From Diphasiastrum complanatum (Eukaryota; Streptophyta; Lycopodiopsida; Lycopodiales; Lycopodiaceae), in assembly GCA_029204225.1 (NCBI GenBank), contig CM055100.1, positions 18,313,595 to 18,377,594 of the forward strand: 64,000 nt of DNA, in the 5' to 3' direction. The notes under the pieces were generated by a model that made no database searches, had not been told where the DNA came from, and was given only the letters and a program-made list of their open reading frames with translations. Positions 38,849 through 50,908 of this stretch are shown here, one piece after another (the stretch's first letter is position 1; the number at the start of each line of letters is the position of its first letter). The position numbers and the translations under genes are program-made.

Positions 38849-41800
38849 GTGGTCGTTATGGAACCATAACTCAGCCAGATACATTCACGTTAAGATCAAA
38901 ACGTAGTGCTCTTAATGCGAGAAGTCCTTCAAGCCAAGAGACAGCTGGCCTGGTTTCAGATCCCTATCGGAAGGTCAGAGGATTGCTTAAAAATAAAGTA
39001 GCTCCTCGCGATGTTTTATCTTTAAGCCCCTCACATGCTACTTGTCAGCGCTACCCAATTATGTAATTACCTTTCTGATTCTTAACAGCATACTAGGCTT
39101 TCATTTTCTCGTGGGTGATAGGTTCGGTTTTAGTCACTTCTTCCTTTTAGTACACAAAAAATCTGAAATGAAGAAGTTTTGCATTTAACAGTTTTTAGCC
39201 TGTCTGTTTGACTTTTGCAGGTGTACACGTCTGCTTCACGCAGAAGAGGAATTTCAGGAAACAACCATGCTACTTTATTTACAGAAAGATTGCTACCAGG
39301 TTTTCTTGACAACAAGAAGCTGGAGCTCACTGATTCAGGAAGAGCAGTTGACACAATAGCTTCTAAGGTCGACAAAACCAGGACAACAGAAGGCAATAAA
39401 CCTACTTCAAAGGGATTACACAAGGAGAATCCAGCAAAGCTAATGCAAATTATCAGGAAAGATATTCTAAAATTGGAAAGGTATCTTCCATGGAGCTGCT
39501 TTCACTGGTCATGGAGAGAACATCGACTTACATGGAGAAATGGTGCAAGGAAAAGTAGCACTATCAAGGTCTGAGATTTTTGCTTATTATCCTTTTGATC
39601 TCATTAGAGTTTGCACCAATACAAAGTGTTAATCAAGGGATACAAGGTTATGTATATCAATAAAGCAGTTGAATGAGCATGTACAATGAACAGAAGCATT
39701 CAAATCTACTTTTATCATCAAAAAATGCAGCGAATGCTGGATAAAAACCACTTTTGGGAATGCAGCAAATAGTGGATTTGGCCCTGTCAGTGACAACGGG
39801 GGGCCTGCCTGTTGGCCCTTTTGGGTGCATTAGGGCCTTCAATAAAAAAATTTGAAAATTTGGCATTTTTAAAAGCATTTGAAATGCACACATTTTAAAT
39901 GCTTTTAAAATAACAATTAAACAAATTTGAATGCTGCCATGGATGGATTATGTTCATCTCAAGAAGCCAGTTCTCGAGTCAGAAAGTTGTGTACGCATTG
40001 GCTTTTTATATTTTGTTGTTGTCTTGTGTAAGATGGTATATGTGGCTGTGGATCATTTGTGCTTGACACCATTCTTAAGGCAAGGATAGTTGAGACCATT
40101 GACTTTAGTCGAGCTAGTTTGTTGCTGAAGGAAAGCTGTCTTAGCCAAACAGACAACCCATGAAGTCAAAAGAATATAGGCTTGAATGAAATATTTTATG
40201 CAAGCAATCACAAATTGATAATCCATACTAATAAAGAACCAGTAGGTTGATATTCAATTTAAAAGATATAACAGGAATAAGCGATTGTACTGATAAGTTT
40301 AGGAATATAGATTTTTGACAGCATTTTTCCCCAGTGTGTGGCAACCATAGTACAGAAAGGAGAGTAGGCTAGTACTCAGATAGTGCAACTGGTAGGCACA
40401 TCAATAAGAGGATTCTTGCAATTTAATGAAAGCCAGTTGTAGTTCAATTGAGCTTAGGGCTCACCTGTCAGCTACAGTTTGTACAATGAACTAGCTTATG
40501 CCTTGGGAAATGGCTGAGGTCATTTTCATGACTTCTTTAATAACAATCCTCAGCTATCCATTCTATTACCTTAAGTCTCTCAATTAACAATGAGCCAGAG
40601 CAGTTCTTTGTGGCTATGAAACTCTTTGACTTTCTTGTGCAAATGTTATCTTAGTTTTTCTTGTCAAGTGAAACTCAAAAAGGTCTTGAAAATGAGCTTT
40701 TTACACGCTACACACAAGAGTTCTATTGTTTTCAGAATTTGTGAGCAGTCAACCATGTGCTATCTTGTTTAGAGTCTGTCAAAAGCTACCAGACATCTAT
40801 AAGACTGTTAATACAAATTTTTCTTTTCCATGTCGCTGTCATAACATATTGTGTAAGAACTGATTGTCTTTGACTGTTTGTTTTCTACTTTGCTGCTAGA
40901 CATTTTGTAGAAATTTGTAAGGCTACCTAATTCTGCTGATTATAATGTGGGATGGATATTTTGATAGTTTCCTTAGATTGCAATTCCAGTGCAAAATCTT
41001 TGCATCTTACTCTGTGGCAGCATAGGCTAGAGGTATTGACTTTCCAAAGAGTGGTGAGGAAAAATACCTGTGGGCCTGTTATAAACTCACTTTTTAATGA
41101 TCATAGGCATAATGTTTTTCTGAAGGAATTGTGATGTTGTCCAGAAATACTTGACCTAATTTCTTGGATCAGATTGGAGTTGAAGTCACAGTGTTGAAGC
41201 TGTTAACTCTTGACATCCTTGCTATACTATTTGGTTGTGTTTATGTCCTGAATTATGAAGTGGGCTATAGATGAGTCACGACTATCTGACATCTTTTCAG
41301 TTGGTTTATATTCTTATAACTTGTGTAGGAACTCGGTACCCAGCTAGAGAAACTTCATGCCTCGTTGCTTTTGAGCTCAGTCTCCAGAGGTCCAATAGAT
41401 AAGTGGGAAAGTCGTTCTGGATTCAATGATATACAGTTGCTGGTTTGTTCATGGAAAAGGTTATATGATGATATGCAAAAGTGGTTGAAAGAGCAGCACA
41501 AAGATGTGCAAGGGACTCACATGCTTTATTTCCAAGAGAGGAAAGACCTGCAAATCATGTTTCCTGAGCTTTTTACCAACAGCACATCTCCAGTTAGCAC
41601 AGTTCCAGCTGCTACATTACCTGATGCTACAGTTTATAGAGATCAAAACGATAACAATGTATGTGCTGAATCCTTGGAATACACCTCCCCCTAGGTGGCC
41701 AACACTTAGATCTGCTACTTTGTAGTTTTGAACTGTTTTTTATTCAAGCAGTAGAGTTAGCTTGTACTATGCTGTCCCCTTTGTGAAGTGTGGTAAGTTT

Positions 41801-42235
41801 TTAGTAATACATACAAGCTAGGTTACTCTGTTGCTTAATGATCGATGGGCCTAACAAAGACTATTTACTATGCTTGTTATCTAGGACCTTGTGGCAATTC
41901 GTTCAACGCTCACCCAGCAACAGAGCCAGCTTAAACTTGCAATGATCCGTGAAGCTCTTGAAAGAGAGCAAAGATACACAATCGCAAGGCTTGCTCAACT
42001 AGAAGGAAATGGTTCCATCAGGTCGCACGTTCAAGAGAAAGTAGACAATGAAGAAACCATAACCAATTCAGTAGAAAACTCCAATCATCACATGCAGTTA
42101 ACTGGTCTACAATCTGCAATGATTGCGCCATCTGAACTCTTGCACCGGAATGTCAACAAGAACACTAAGTGCAAGGAGATCGTGCAAACAGCTGACACCA
42201 ATGGAGAATCCACTGACATGTCAGATTCTGACTAA
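38849..42235 (+). CDS. Host-like gene, four 3' exons (function unknown)
   Basis: Consistent spliced model in phase 0: exon about 38849-38967 or 38998 (after an AG at 38848; donor uncertain), exon 39221-39568, intron with GT-AG of about 1.76 kb, exon 41329-41658, intron 41659-41884 (GTATGT…CTAG), last exon 41885-42235 ending TAA. Exons 2-4 encode 116, 110 and 116 residues plus stop. The protein is hydrophilic: a basic Ser-rich part (YTSASRRRGISG), a region around ERYLPWSCFHWSWREHRLTW and TIKELGTQLEKLHASLL, then KWLKEQHKDVQG, and a final charged helix (LKLAMIREALEREQRYTIARLAQLE) with an acidic end. I do not recognise the family. The W-rich/TI.EL pattern faintly recalls DDT/WHIM-type chromatin proteins, but I would not call it that. 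The 5' exons are not visible and may lie beyond the TE block. Confidence 0.6.
39866..39911. repeat. Small AT-rich hairpin in intron
   Basis: TTTTTAAAAGCATTTGAAATG pairs with the complement at 39891-39911 with two or three mismatches and a 4-base loop, inside the long intron of the host-like gene. It could be a MITE remnant. Confidence 0.5.
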
Positions 42236-43299
42236 CAGAAAGAAATCCAGTAATCTGTGTAAAAATAACACTTTTTGGATGTCTATTAGTAGCAAGTTTA
42301 CACCTTTTTGTACTTTCTTTTAACTTATTTATGTATTGATGGGCATTTTCTTGAGAAATATCATGGTGTTCACAATTCTCTTTTTATTGGATTGTAAGGT
42401 CAGTTTACTCTCTCTGCTTGTTACTCTTGATCATCTTGACAGAAAACATACTGCATGGCTTCCTGTAAAATAGTTGGCAACTACAGTGCTAGAATAAGCT
42501 ATCCATTGAAGTTTCAGAATGGTGGATCATTACCCCTTTTTAACCAATTTTTGTAATTTGACGACTTCTTTATACTAAGTTGTCAAATATGGGGTCCTGT
42601 GAAACTTGGAAACTATCAAGATTCTAAGAAAGTTTCTTGATGGATTCTAGAAAATGCGTGCCAACTTGATGAAAAGCTCTAGACAAGAAGAGAACAAATG
42701 CAGTACACAACCTTATGTTTCTTAGACTATGCATGACATTAATTAACATCCTTAATCTCCTTATATAAGGAATTAGCGGCATAGAATGAACTTTTAGTAG
42801 ATTGGGTTTTAGTATGTTGCTTTGCTGAGTTTGCTCATCTACCATATCTACTAGAGAATCGAGACTCCAAACGGGAATTTTTCTTCATCAAGTTAGGGAT
42901 CCGGCAGAGTCTTGAATACTTTCAAAAATGAGAAAAACAAAGTTAGCTATGAATTTTTAACACTACGGTTGTGAACTGGCCTTAAAATTCACTCTGCTTT
43001 ATAATTCAAAACTAAGAAGGAAACATCTAGACAAAGAGTTTCATAAGATAGCTTTTTATGAGGAAAGCAGCAGGAAAGAAACTTCATACCCAAAGTCATT
43101 TAGAGCTTATGACAGCCTAGGACTACCGCATGATAATCTGTCAATAAACGTCATGCCAAAAATTGTACCGGATCTGTGATGTTTGCTTTCCAAGTAAGAT
43201 CAAATTAACTCCTTACCACGATATAATAATTGGAGAGACTTTTATAAGAAGGTTTCTTTGTGTTTGAGATAAACATTAGTCGGCAGAATTTGGGACGAA
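42236..43299. other. No gene seen; 3' flank of host-like gene
   Basis: AT-rich. The first 150 bases are presumably 3' UTR. No convincing coding sequence or repeat. Confidence 0.5.
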
Positions 43300-43850
43300 G
43301 TCGTGCTACAGCAAGAATTGATTGATTCTATCAAACCAGACCCTTGGAGACTTGCTTCAGCCCGTAGAGAACTCTCTGTAACTTGCATACCTTGTGTTCT
43401 TGGCCTTGAAGGATGTAACCTTCAGGTTGATAGATATAGATGTCTTCTTGTATATGTCCATTCATAAATGTTGTCTGAACATTCAGCTGGTGAACTTTCA
43501 GATCTTTGACAGCTGCAATAGCAAGTAATTATCGAATTTACTGAAGTCTTACTACTGGACTAAACGTCTCAGTGATGATGCTCCTTTGATACAGCTTTTG
43601 TGAAGTAATCTATTGCCATTGACTTTGTCCTGCAGTAAAACAATGACACTTCTTTGCTTTATACTTTTTCTCTAAGGTAGTGCTACCTGATTTCGGTGTG
43701 TTTGCTCCGAGAGTGAGATCTTGGGTTTAGAGAGAGTGCTATTGTATTTTGATTATCACAATAAATTGTAGTTGAATGTTCTTGAGCAAGGATTGCAAGC
43801 AGGTTCCTTAGCCAAATTGCCTCCTTGGCAACATTCTGTCAATAATCTGT
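43300..43850 (-). pseudogene. Rearranged copia fragments (RNase H then RT)
   Basis: On the minus strand, from high to low coordinates: KEAIWLRNLLA…TTIYCDNQNTIAL and SRSKHTEIR of copia RNase H (about 43850-43690), the end block MAIDYFTKAVSKEH (about 43640-43600), then RT sequence ETFSPVVRLQ, LKVHQLNVQTTFMNGHIQED, KLQRVLYGLKQ (43560-43310). RNase H normally lies after RT, so two pieces have been joined in the wrong order. Several frames and stops. Confidence 0.65.
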
Positions 43851-43851
43851 C

Positions 43852-44050
43852 ACCAAGAGAAAGAGGAAGAACACACCATCATACTATTACACTAACTAAA
43901 AGAGAGTACAATAAACCCTGAATATAGAGAGAGAGAGAAAAAAAAAAAAACTAGTAGTTGACTATAGACTAGCCTACAACTACTTACAGTTGGTAATAGT
44001 TGTCAACAGTAATTCGTAAACAGTAACAAGTTTATCATTGGTTTCTAACA
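43852..44050 (-). repeat. Minus-strand copia 3' LTR (probable)
   Basis: On the minus strand the segment begins TGTTAGAAACC just after a purine-rich TTGAAGGAGAG, as expected for polypurine tract and LTR start. It runs to about 43852, where the older copia RNase H reading resumes. It includes a T12(CT)n run. The exact end is uncertain. Confidence 0.5.
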
Positions 44051-44543
44051 CTCTCCTTCAATGATAAAATTACATTCTTCTATTCCTAATAAGGTACGAA
44101 ACTTTTCAAATTTACATCTACCTAATGACTTGGTAAAAATATGTATCATTTGAAATATCTATCATTTGATCTTCAAATTTACAAAAAACAAGATCAATGG
44201 TTCCATCGAGTATTTTCTCTCGAACAAAGTGATAATGTATTTCGATATTTGTAGAACTGGATTTTTTGGCAAGGTGAATGCAGCTTTGGTTGTCGCAAGA
44301 AATAGTAGTCGCATGCACCTGTGGTTGATCTAAATCAACAAGCAATCTTCGTAGCCATAACGCTTCCTGTGTAGCATTGTTAAGTGCACGATATTTAGCT
44401 TTCGTCGAAGATAAGACTACTGTAGGTTGCTTTTTGCTGCTCCATGAAATTGCAGCTGTACCATAACTGAATGTTTGACCACTGGTATATCTTCTATCAT
44501 CAATATTACCTGCCCAATCAGCATCTGTGTAACCTACCAACAT
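44051..44543 (-). pseudogene. copia RNase H fragment
   Basis: [40 protein letters not shown] (the usual STEAEY; both Glu are Lys, including the catalytic one), then [23 protein letters not shown] and [12 protein letters not shown]. The frame reaches FEKFRTLLG-like sequence before the LTR at 44050. It is the 3' end of a copia element that appears to have landed in an older copia RNase H. Confidence 0.75.
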
Positions 44544-45740
44544 AGATCCGATAATTTTCAGATTATCAAAGCGAATTTAGTCTTGTTTGGCTTGTGGGAG
44601 AAAAGGTATAGAAGATTATCTGGTTTTGATTGTCTATTTAGTATGTTTACCATTTTTATAAGGTTGTGTTGGAATTTGAGAGAGATGCTATGAAGCCTCA
44701 ATTCTGCCTAGGATTTGGTATCGACTTTTGAAGGACAAGCGGAACAACGCAGGCAGGAGCAACTGCGTCAAATGGAGTCAAATCATATTCAGATTGCAAA
44801 ATTGTTTCAAGTTTAAGGCATCATGAAAGATTATCTGGTATCAATTGTCTACGTTTCATGTTGCACCCGAAACAGAAGTGTATATCTAAAGGCTTGTGAG
44901 TTGATAGTCTTCGATCTTAAAGTATTTCGGAGATGCCATATGAAAGTCTCAATTCTACAGGGATGCTTTTCAGGCATTGTTGTCGAACAGATCGGTATTT
45001 GTTTATTAAAGCGCTATCTTTGCATCCTTGCACTGAAGATTTCAAGGGTTTTTAGAACTCTTCCTTTGATATTATTTAGCTTTATACGTGGTGTACAGGA
45101 TCGGCGTACGTTGAAAAGAGTTCTATACGAATCAACGAGCTGGAGGATTTAATACTATAATATATATCATAATGGACACTAGGACATGGTCCTCTATCAC
45201 TGGAAAATTTGTCTACTTTTAATATGAGAAGTTGACCATAGAAACTTATGAGGAAAACTTTCTTGTAAAGCAGATTTGAAGTACTATTAAAGCTGGCTTG
45301 AATATTTTGATTAATATAACAGAGATGAGAAATTAAATCTAGTAGTAGTGAGTTCGTTGTTAGGCTGTGAATGCTCGTCGAAGATCTATTCTCGCTTATT
45401 ATATTTTCAGAAGTTAATCTGAAGCAGTTTATTACTGTAAGCCGTCCATACACTATTGTCTATCCTCTGTCTTCTGGTTGTGCGTGCCGTAAAGTTGAGT
45501 ATCTATACTTTGAGCTGATGGAATTTGGACTAAACTTTTATAAAATCAAGTTCATTTCAAATTATGCTCACTAATTGGAATCTTTCCCCATTTTTTGGTG
45601 CCAGATCTTTATTTACAGTCTTGGAGATCTAATGGGATGTTTATTAACGTCGTCTATGCTTTTCTAAACTTCCAAGACATCCAAGTGGTGAAACTTTGCA
45701 GCGTTGAGCTATTTTTGCTGACATTGTAGCAACCGGTTCT
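44544..45740. other. No assigned gene; one possible short exon
   Basis: Mostly non-coding. From an AG at about 44711 a frame reads DLVSTFEGQAEQRRQEQLRQ and ends KLFQV-stop at about 44815. This helical, Gln/Arg-rich segment could be a last exon or the start of a retroelement gag. I cannot decide. Confidence 0.3.
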
Positions 45741-45751
45741 TCAATCATAAA

Positions 45752-46225
45752 ATGGCTGCCGACAAAGAAACAAATCTTACAAGCAAAGAGGAACCCGGAG
45801 GTCCTGTGCAAATCAGATCCATTGCATCAGTGAATGTTTCTGCTGCGGAAGGGGAGCCGATCGGTGCTGTGGATGGAGCTCCCTTAGGCATACAAGTCCA
45901 ATGTTTAATCGTTTTAGAAGGTTCTGAACAGGTGAAAGCATGCAAAATAGAAGACGAAAAGAACAAGGATGAACAGCAGAATGAGAAAGGCACAGAGCAG
46001 CTGGTGGATGAGATAGAAGAGCAAGGTCAAAAAGCAGAGAGCAGAGGAGCAGGTGAGGGTTTGAAAGGCCGCAAAATGAAGAAAAAATTCGGAAGGAAAA
46101 ATTATATGGGTGAAGTGACAGCATATGATGCTGAGAATAGATGGTATCATATCGACTACGAGGATGGTGATGAGGAAGATCTGTCCTGGCCAGAATTGGA
46201 GCCCGTTTTGCTGCCCTGTGAGTGA
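45752..46225 (+). CDS. Tudor-like domain protein (single exon, 157 aa)
   Basis: Starts AAAATGGCTGCC, a good plant context, and ends TGA. Residues 1-60 are acidic and polar. 60-100 form a Glu/Lys/Gln-rich stretch (KIEDEKNKDEQQNEKGTEQL) likely to be helical. Residues about 107-155 form a Tudor/PWWP-like barrel: KKKFGRKNYMGEVTAYDAEN, then WYHIDYEDGDEEDLSWPELE. The pattern (G.V..YD…..Y.I.YEDGDEEDL…EL) is that of plant Tudor-like modules in chromatin proteins that recognise modified histone tails. A possible polyadenylation signal is at 46346. Intact, unlike the surrounding TEs. It might also be the last exon of a longer gene. Confidence 0.65.
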   Translation: MAADKETNLTSKEEPGGPVQIRSIASVNVSAAEGEPIGAVDGAPLGIQVQCLIVLEGSEQVKACKIEDEKNKDEQQNEKGTEQLVDEIEEQGQKAESRGAGEGLKGRKMKKKFGRKNYMGEVTAYDAENRWYHIDYEDGDEEDLSWPELEPVLLPCE

Positions 46226-46345
46226 GCTTCCTCTGATCAGAGCCTAGAACTGATGTACAATTATGCACTCTTGCAGAAAAATATAGCAGTTTCTTAACAA
46301 TCAGTTTATTGGTCATTTGTACAGAGCCTGCATAATACTTTCTGG

Positions 46346-46351
46346 AATAAA
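46346..46351 (+). terminator. Possible polyadenylation signal
   Basis: AATAAA about 120 bases after the stop of the Tudor-like frame. Confidence 0.4.
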
Positions 46352-46944
46352 AAATTCATCACTTAAAGCTAGATCAAGGAAGGAGTTTTTGTACTGGAGA
46401 ATCAATTTTATAGCTGGGGAATGATCTCATCGTTATGGTGAGGCCATTAGGAGTACATCTTTTGCTTTGGAATTATAGTAGAGCTTTGTATTCCAAATCT
46501 CTTTCAACAAGACATTACTTGACTTCTCTCTGTCTATTCTCTCTTTTCCCAAATGTGGAACCACCCATTTTCTCTCTCCCTCCGTAAGTAGGGATCAACT
46601 CTTTCTTATTGCATGTTTTATAATAGTTTATGAGCCATTTTGTAATAGCCCTTCAACACTTTTCATGACCTCAAACCGTAATACCTATCTTTCACAAATT
46701 AATTCACTTAATAAATACGAGGGCACACTGCAAAGGAATCCTTTACATTTGTTGAAGACGTTATGCAACTACGTATTATATTGGATTCGCCTTTAAGTTT
46801 TTCCATGGCGTCTTTTACTTACAAAGGTTTTGTTTCTATTATTTAGCAAGACTTTGGCATAAGTACCACTATTTGTAACCTCTGTAACACTCAAACTTTC
46901 ACCAAGCATGCGTCACTAGGAGAGACACCCCCCACCCCCCTCCT

Positions 46945-46949
<5 letters not shown>

Positions 46950-47030
<81 letters not shown>
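46950..47030. repeat. (TC)n and (CA)n microsatellites
   Basis: A C-rich run (46927-46949) leads into about 25 TC units (46950-46999) and about 14 CA units (47002-47030). Confidence 0.95.
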
Positions 47031-47032
<2 letters not shown>

Positions 47033-49256
47033 TCAGTCATTTTGGGAATTACTTTGATGACAAAACTAAATTGATATTGGGAAAAAACAAATAAGACACT
47101 TTAAATTTTAATAATACGCTGATTACTAGTTTTGACTTCTTGATTGTATATATGTGCACTTGTTTGCATGACGATAGTGATATGAATGCTTCAAATCTAA
47201 GTCTTCTTGTTAAAGAAAAAAAAAGACTCTAGATATCAAGATTATTTTTAGGCCACATGCTAACTATGCTAATGTGCTATAATTGGAAATGAAGAACTAT
47301 TCAAGGGCCGCTTAATATTTTGGGATAATATGAGGATGAAATGTGTCAATTGTGGTACTTTCTAGATCACTTCTTGTTTTGAAAATCTTATGACAAATTC
47401 AATTTGATTTGACAAGATACTTAGGGCTTGGAAATATGTGTATCTTATACAACAACGAGAATTTTTTTATAAATACAATGTAGTGCATATACTTTAAAGG
47501 AAAGGTTATGTAAATGGTTATATTCAGATGTAGGACACTTTTCATATTATTATTGTTACATTTTGTGAAAATGGTTGTGTGTGTTATACTTGACAAGTTG
47601 AAAACGAACTTGTTAGGGTGACCTTTTTCTTTCCATATGCTAAAAGGAGAAACATGATGTGATTTGGAGTCTTGCATATTCATTTTTATCGGAAACTTGG
47701 CTCATTCATTCAAAATCACTTCAAATTGTGTCCTCTTTACATGGTAATATTTATTTTGGATCATCACCCACATTTTTACTTGATGGCTCTCTTTTTACAA
47801 ACAACAATTATTGGATGTTGCATGCATGTCCTTCTCTTTTTGAGAGGAGGTGCTTTTGAATGTAGTGCCTTAGCTTTGTGCTACCTTGGCTTGTTAACTT
47901 GAGTTTAATATTATCCAATCTAGAGTGGCTTTCTGGTGTGTATCATGGCCAGTGTTACTTGTATCTCTTGACACTCTGTACTAATTCATGGTGCTTGCAT
48001 TTAATAAATGTTGGATGTGTGTGGGCATGGCTCAAAAGTGTAAGCTTGGGCTATGTACTAGCTTGTATTTTGAGGTACTTTAATTGTGGACTATGGCTTG
48101 GTAGTCTTCAATCACATGACTAGACTAATACTCTTGAATCAAGAGTAATTGTTGATCGGTATATCACAATCCAAACTTAATGGCACCAAAGAATGGAGAT
48201 ATTGTTTACAAGGGTAGACCCTCATAATGTGTCGTCTAAAGCACTTTTGGGGGATCTTTACTAAATCAATAGTGTTGGAAAAAACATATATTTGTATATC
48301 TTGCCAATTGACTATTTGTTTTCTTAAATGTGCAAAGATTGTTATGAGCTACATGTGCTCGTAATATTTACAAGAGCCAAAGCCACTACCACTCCTACTT
48401 ATGAGGATTGAAACTTAACTCAACAAACCTTACCCATGAGTCATAACAAGCATATTGGAATTTGGTGATATAATTTGCATGTCTATTGTTTCATATTGAA
48501 AAAAAAAAAACAAATGATATCATATTTTGGCAACATATTGATATGCCAAAGTGCTCTCTAATTGGATTCACAAACATTTTTGAAATTCTTGTTTCATTAT
48601 ATTCAGGTCAAGTCTCAGTGACAATAACTTAGCCATATCTTTTGTTTTGATGTTGTGCATTTGAAGTCACTATTTTCAAACAATGGAAGTGTATTTGGAT
48701 TTTTGAGTAACTATTTACAAATTAAACAATTATTGTTTGAGATATACCACAAATGAATTGGATACATTGTCTTCCACATTTGCAATCCCAAATACACCTT
48801 GTGTTTGTGTGCACATAAGGTGCATGGGAGATAATAACCTCCATGATAATCCATGTGCCAAATATAGCATTACTCTATTGTATTTCTTTTAGTTTTTGTA
48901 GTTAGACAATATCTGTCATCATCAATGTCACAATTCATATCTTATATACAAAACTTTGACCCAAAGGCCTTAAAAAATCTCATGTCTTGCTTACTCAAGT
49001 TTGAAGGCCCTTTTGATAAATTTGGATCTAAAGGAGTGAAAGTCGTCAAAACATCTCCTCCCTTGTGTCACTTTTTTGTGTGATACTCACATAGAAGATA
49101 TTTTTGGTGAATGTTCACAAATTCTACTTTCTTGACATGTTTCTCCATTTTGCAAAGTGAGAATATGATTATAGGAGTAACTACAATACCCAGGTGGAAA
49201 CAAAGAATAACTACATTCAATCATTTATATGTCTATAGTCACAAGATTCTTTTAAT
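47031..49256. other. No gene seen; AT-rich 2.2 kb
   Basis: Scattered short frames only; no motifs recognised on either strand. It may be old LTR-element leader or intergenic DNA. Confidence 0.5.
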
Positions 49257-50180
49257 GGCTCTTGTCTCAATCACTGCATTTGATGTAATATGGTATGTTT
49301 GAAACAACTCCATTACAAAGCAAATATGGCCAAAAACTTCTCTGGCTCTTCGATCAATTTTCAGAAATCTGATATTATTGTTCTCTCTCATTATATTCCT
49401 CATGTATGGTGCCAAGACCTTGGACTTAATGTCCTTCCCCATGGTACTATCTTTAGATACCTCGGTTTTCCTCTTGGAGCTTCCCTTTCCAATAAAGATC
49501 GTTTCAACTAGATCATAGAGAAAATTAGATGCAAAAGTCTCTTCCCCCTTCGTTTTCCCTTTCCATAGCCAAGATTTTTAGGAAATTCCTCTAGAACAAC
49601 GGGCACAATTTTCTTAACTAGGATATATGTACAACTCCCAAAAAGCTGGGAGGGCTTGGGCTTCTTGACCCCTCTACCACCTCGCTCTCTCGCCTCTATA
49701 GATGTATCCCCCATGCCATTTTCTCTTGTTCGCAACCCCGGACTCTAATGCCCTCCCCTTCCTTCGATTGGTGACCATATCCCTCATTCTTATTTTCTTG
49801 AGTTTACTCGCTCTTTCCCCCATTTCCCTTCCTCCTCTATTCAAATCTATTTATTTAGGTTTATTTCTCTATGAGAGAGCTCACATACTACTGGATAGGT
49901 GGGAGCTCCATCTCTCTACTTGAGTCTCTTTGGTTCTCGAAGGCTATAACTATTAACTCCAAACCGTTGGCTATGATTGAAAACAGATTGTGTCGTAGTT
50001 TTACTTGTAAAGGCCTAGTCACCTGGAATCACATTATGGAGTCTATCTAGTCCCTCAGTCTTTCTCGACTCAAAGTTGAACTTGGCCTTTCCTCTAGAGA
50101 GACTAACTTCCTTTCCTATGCCTTTTTACATGGTGATTTAGGCCCCATCTCTACTTCCACCCCTACTGACCTTAACAGCT
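49257..50180 (+). pseudogene. L1-type LINE RT C-terminal fragment
   Basis: Readable blocks: SSINFQKSDIIVLSHYIP, then GTIFRYLGFPLGASLSNKDR, then KKLGGLGLLDPSTTSLSRLY, and RLCRSFTCKGLVTWNH. 'IN..KS.I…..' followed by 'RYLGFPLG' and 'GGLG..D' is the plant L1 RT-thumb and zinc-binding region order. It has frameshifts and stops. It belongs to a different LINE type from the one at 18-33 kb. Confidence 0.65.
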
Positions 50181-50675
50181 GAAACTTCCCTCTCTTCTGC
50201 CTTGTCTCTGTTTGTGTTTTTAAACACACAACTTGACTGTTTCTCAAAGAGTTTATGCCTTTTCTTTTAATGTGTTCCTATACACAAACTTTGGCCTGCC
50301 TCCTTCTTTCAATAGTGTTTTTAAACACTTGTTTTTCTTTTTTCTTCAGTATTCATCTCGGTTTCTGGTTCTTTTTCTATAATGGCTAGTCACTCTCACG
50401 GCTGTGCCTTTTTCAGGCGTGATAAGATAGCTTCTGCTCATCTTTCTAGCAGGACCCTTAGTTCAACCCCTTTCATTGACAGGACTACATTTGTCGCTCC
50501 TTTCATCAGCGCCCCTAATAATATTCCTTAACCCCAAAGGTCTTCTCCCCCTTCCTTCAATTGTCACTCCTGCCCTTAGCTTTGTTGATGCTCTTTAAAA
50601 TAAAAGCAGCCTGTAAAATCAGTTTCCAAATTTTTACAAAGAAAACTGAGCGCCTCACATAACTAATATGTGGGC

Positions 50676-50745
50676 AAATTTTTTTTACACGCACCTCCCG
50701 GACTTCGGAAGGTGCATGTCCAGAAGGTGCATGTAAAAAAAATTT
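50676..50745. repeat. Hairpin with T8/A8 stem
   Basis: AAATTTTTTTTACACGCACCT at 50676-50696 pairs with AGGTGCATGTAAAAAAAATTT at 50725-50745 with one mismatch. The loop contains another AGGTGCATG. It may be a MITE end pair. Confidence 0.7.
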
Positions 50746-50798
50746 ACGTCAAAAAAAACAAAGAAAAAAAAATGTGAAAATAGATTTCACACAAGGGA

Positions 50799-50908
50799 AG
50801 GTCAGGCTCCTCGGCCCTTCCGCCCGCGGAAGGCTATGCGCCCTCGGGCCTCCGCTCTCGGGCGCATCCGGAAGGGCCTCGGAGCCTGACCTCCCCCCCC
50901 CCCCCCCC
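50799..50908. repeat. GC-rich hairpin followed by C16 run
   Basis: AGGTCAGGCTCC.CGGCCCTTCCG at 50799 pairs with its complement ending at 50892 (two mismatches in about 24 pairs). Inside is a second stem ATGCGCCC/GGGCGCAT (50836-50843 with 50860-50867). Sixteen C residues follow at 50893-50908. It is strikingly GC-rich compared with its surroundings. Confidence 0.8.
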
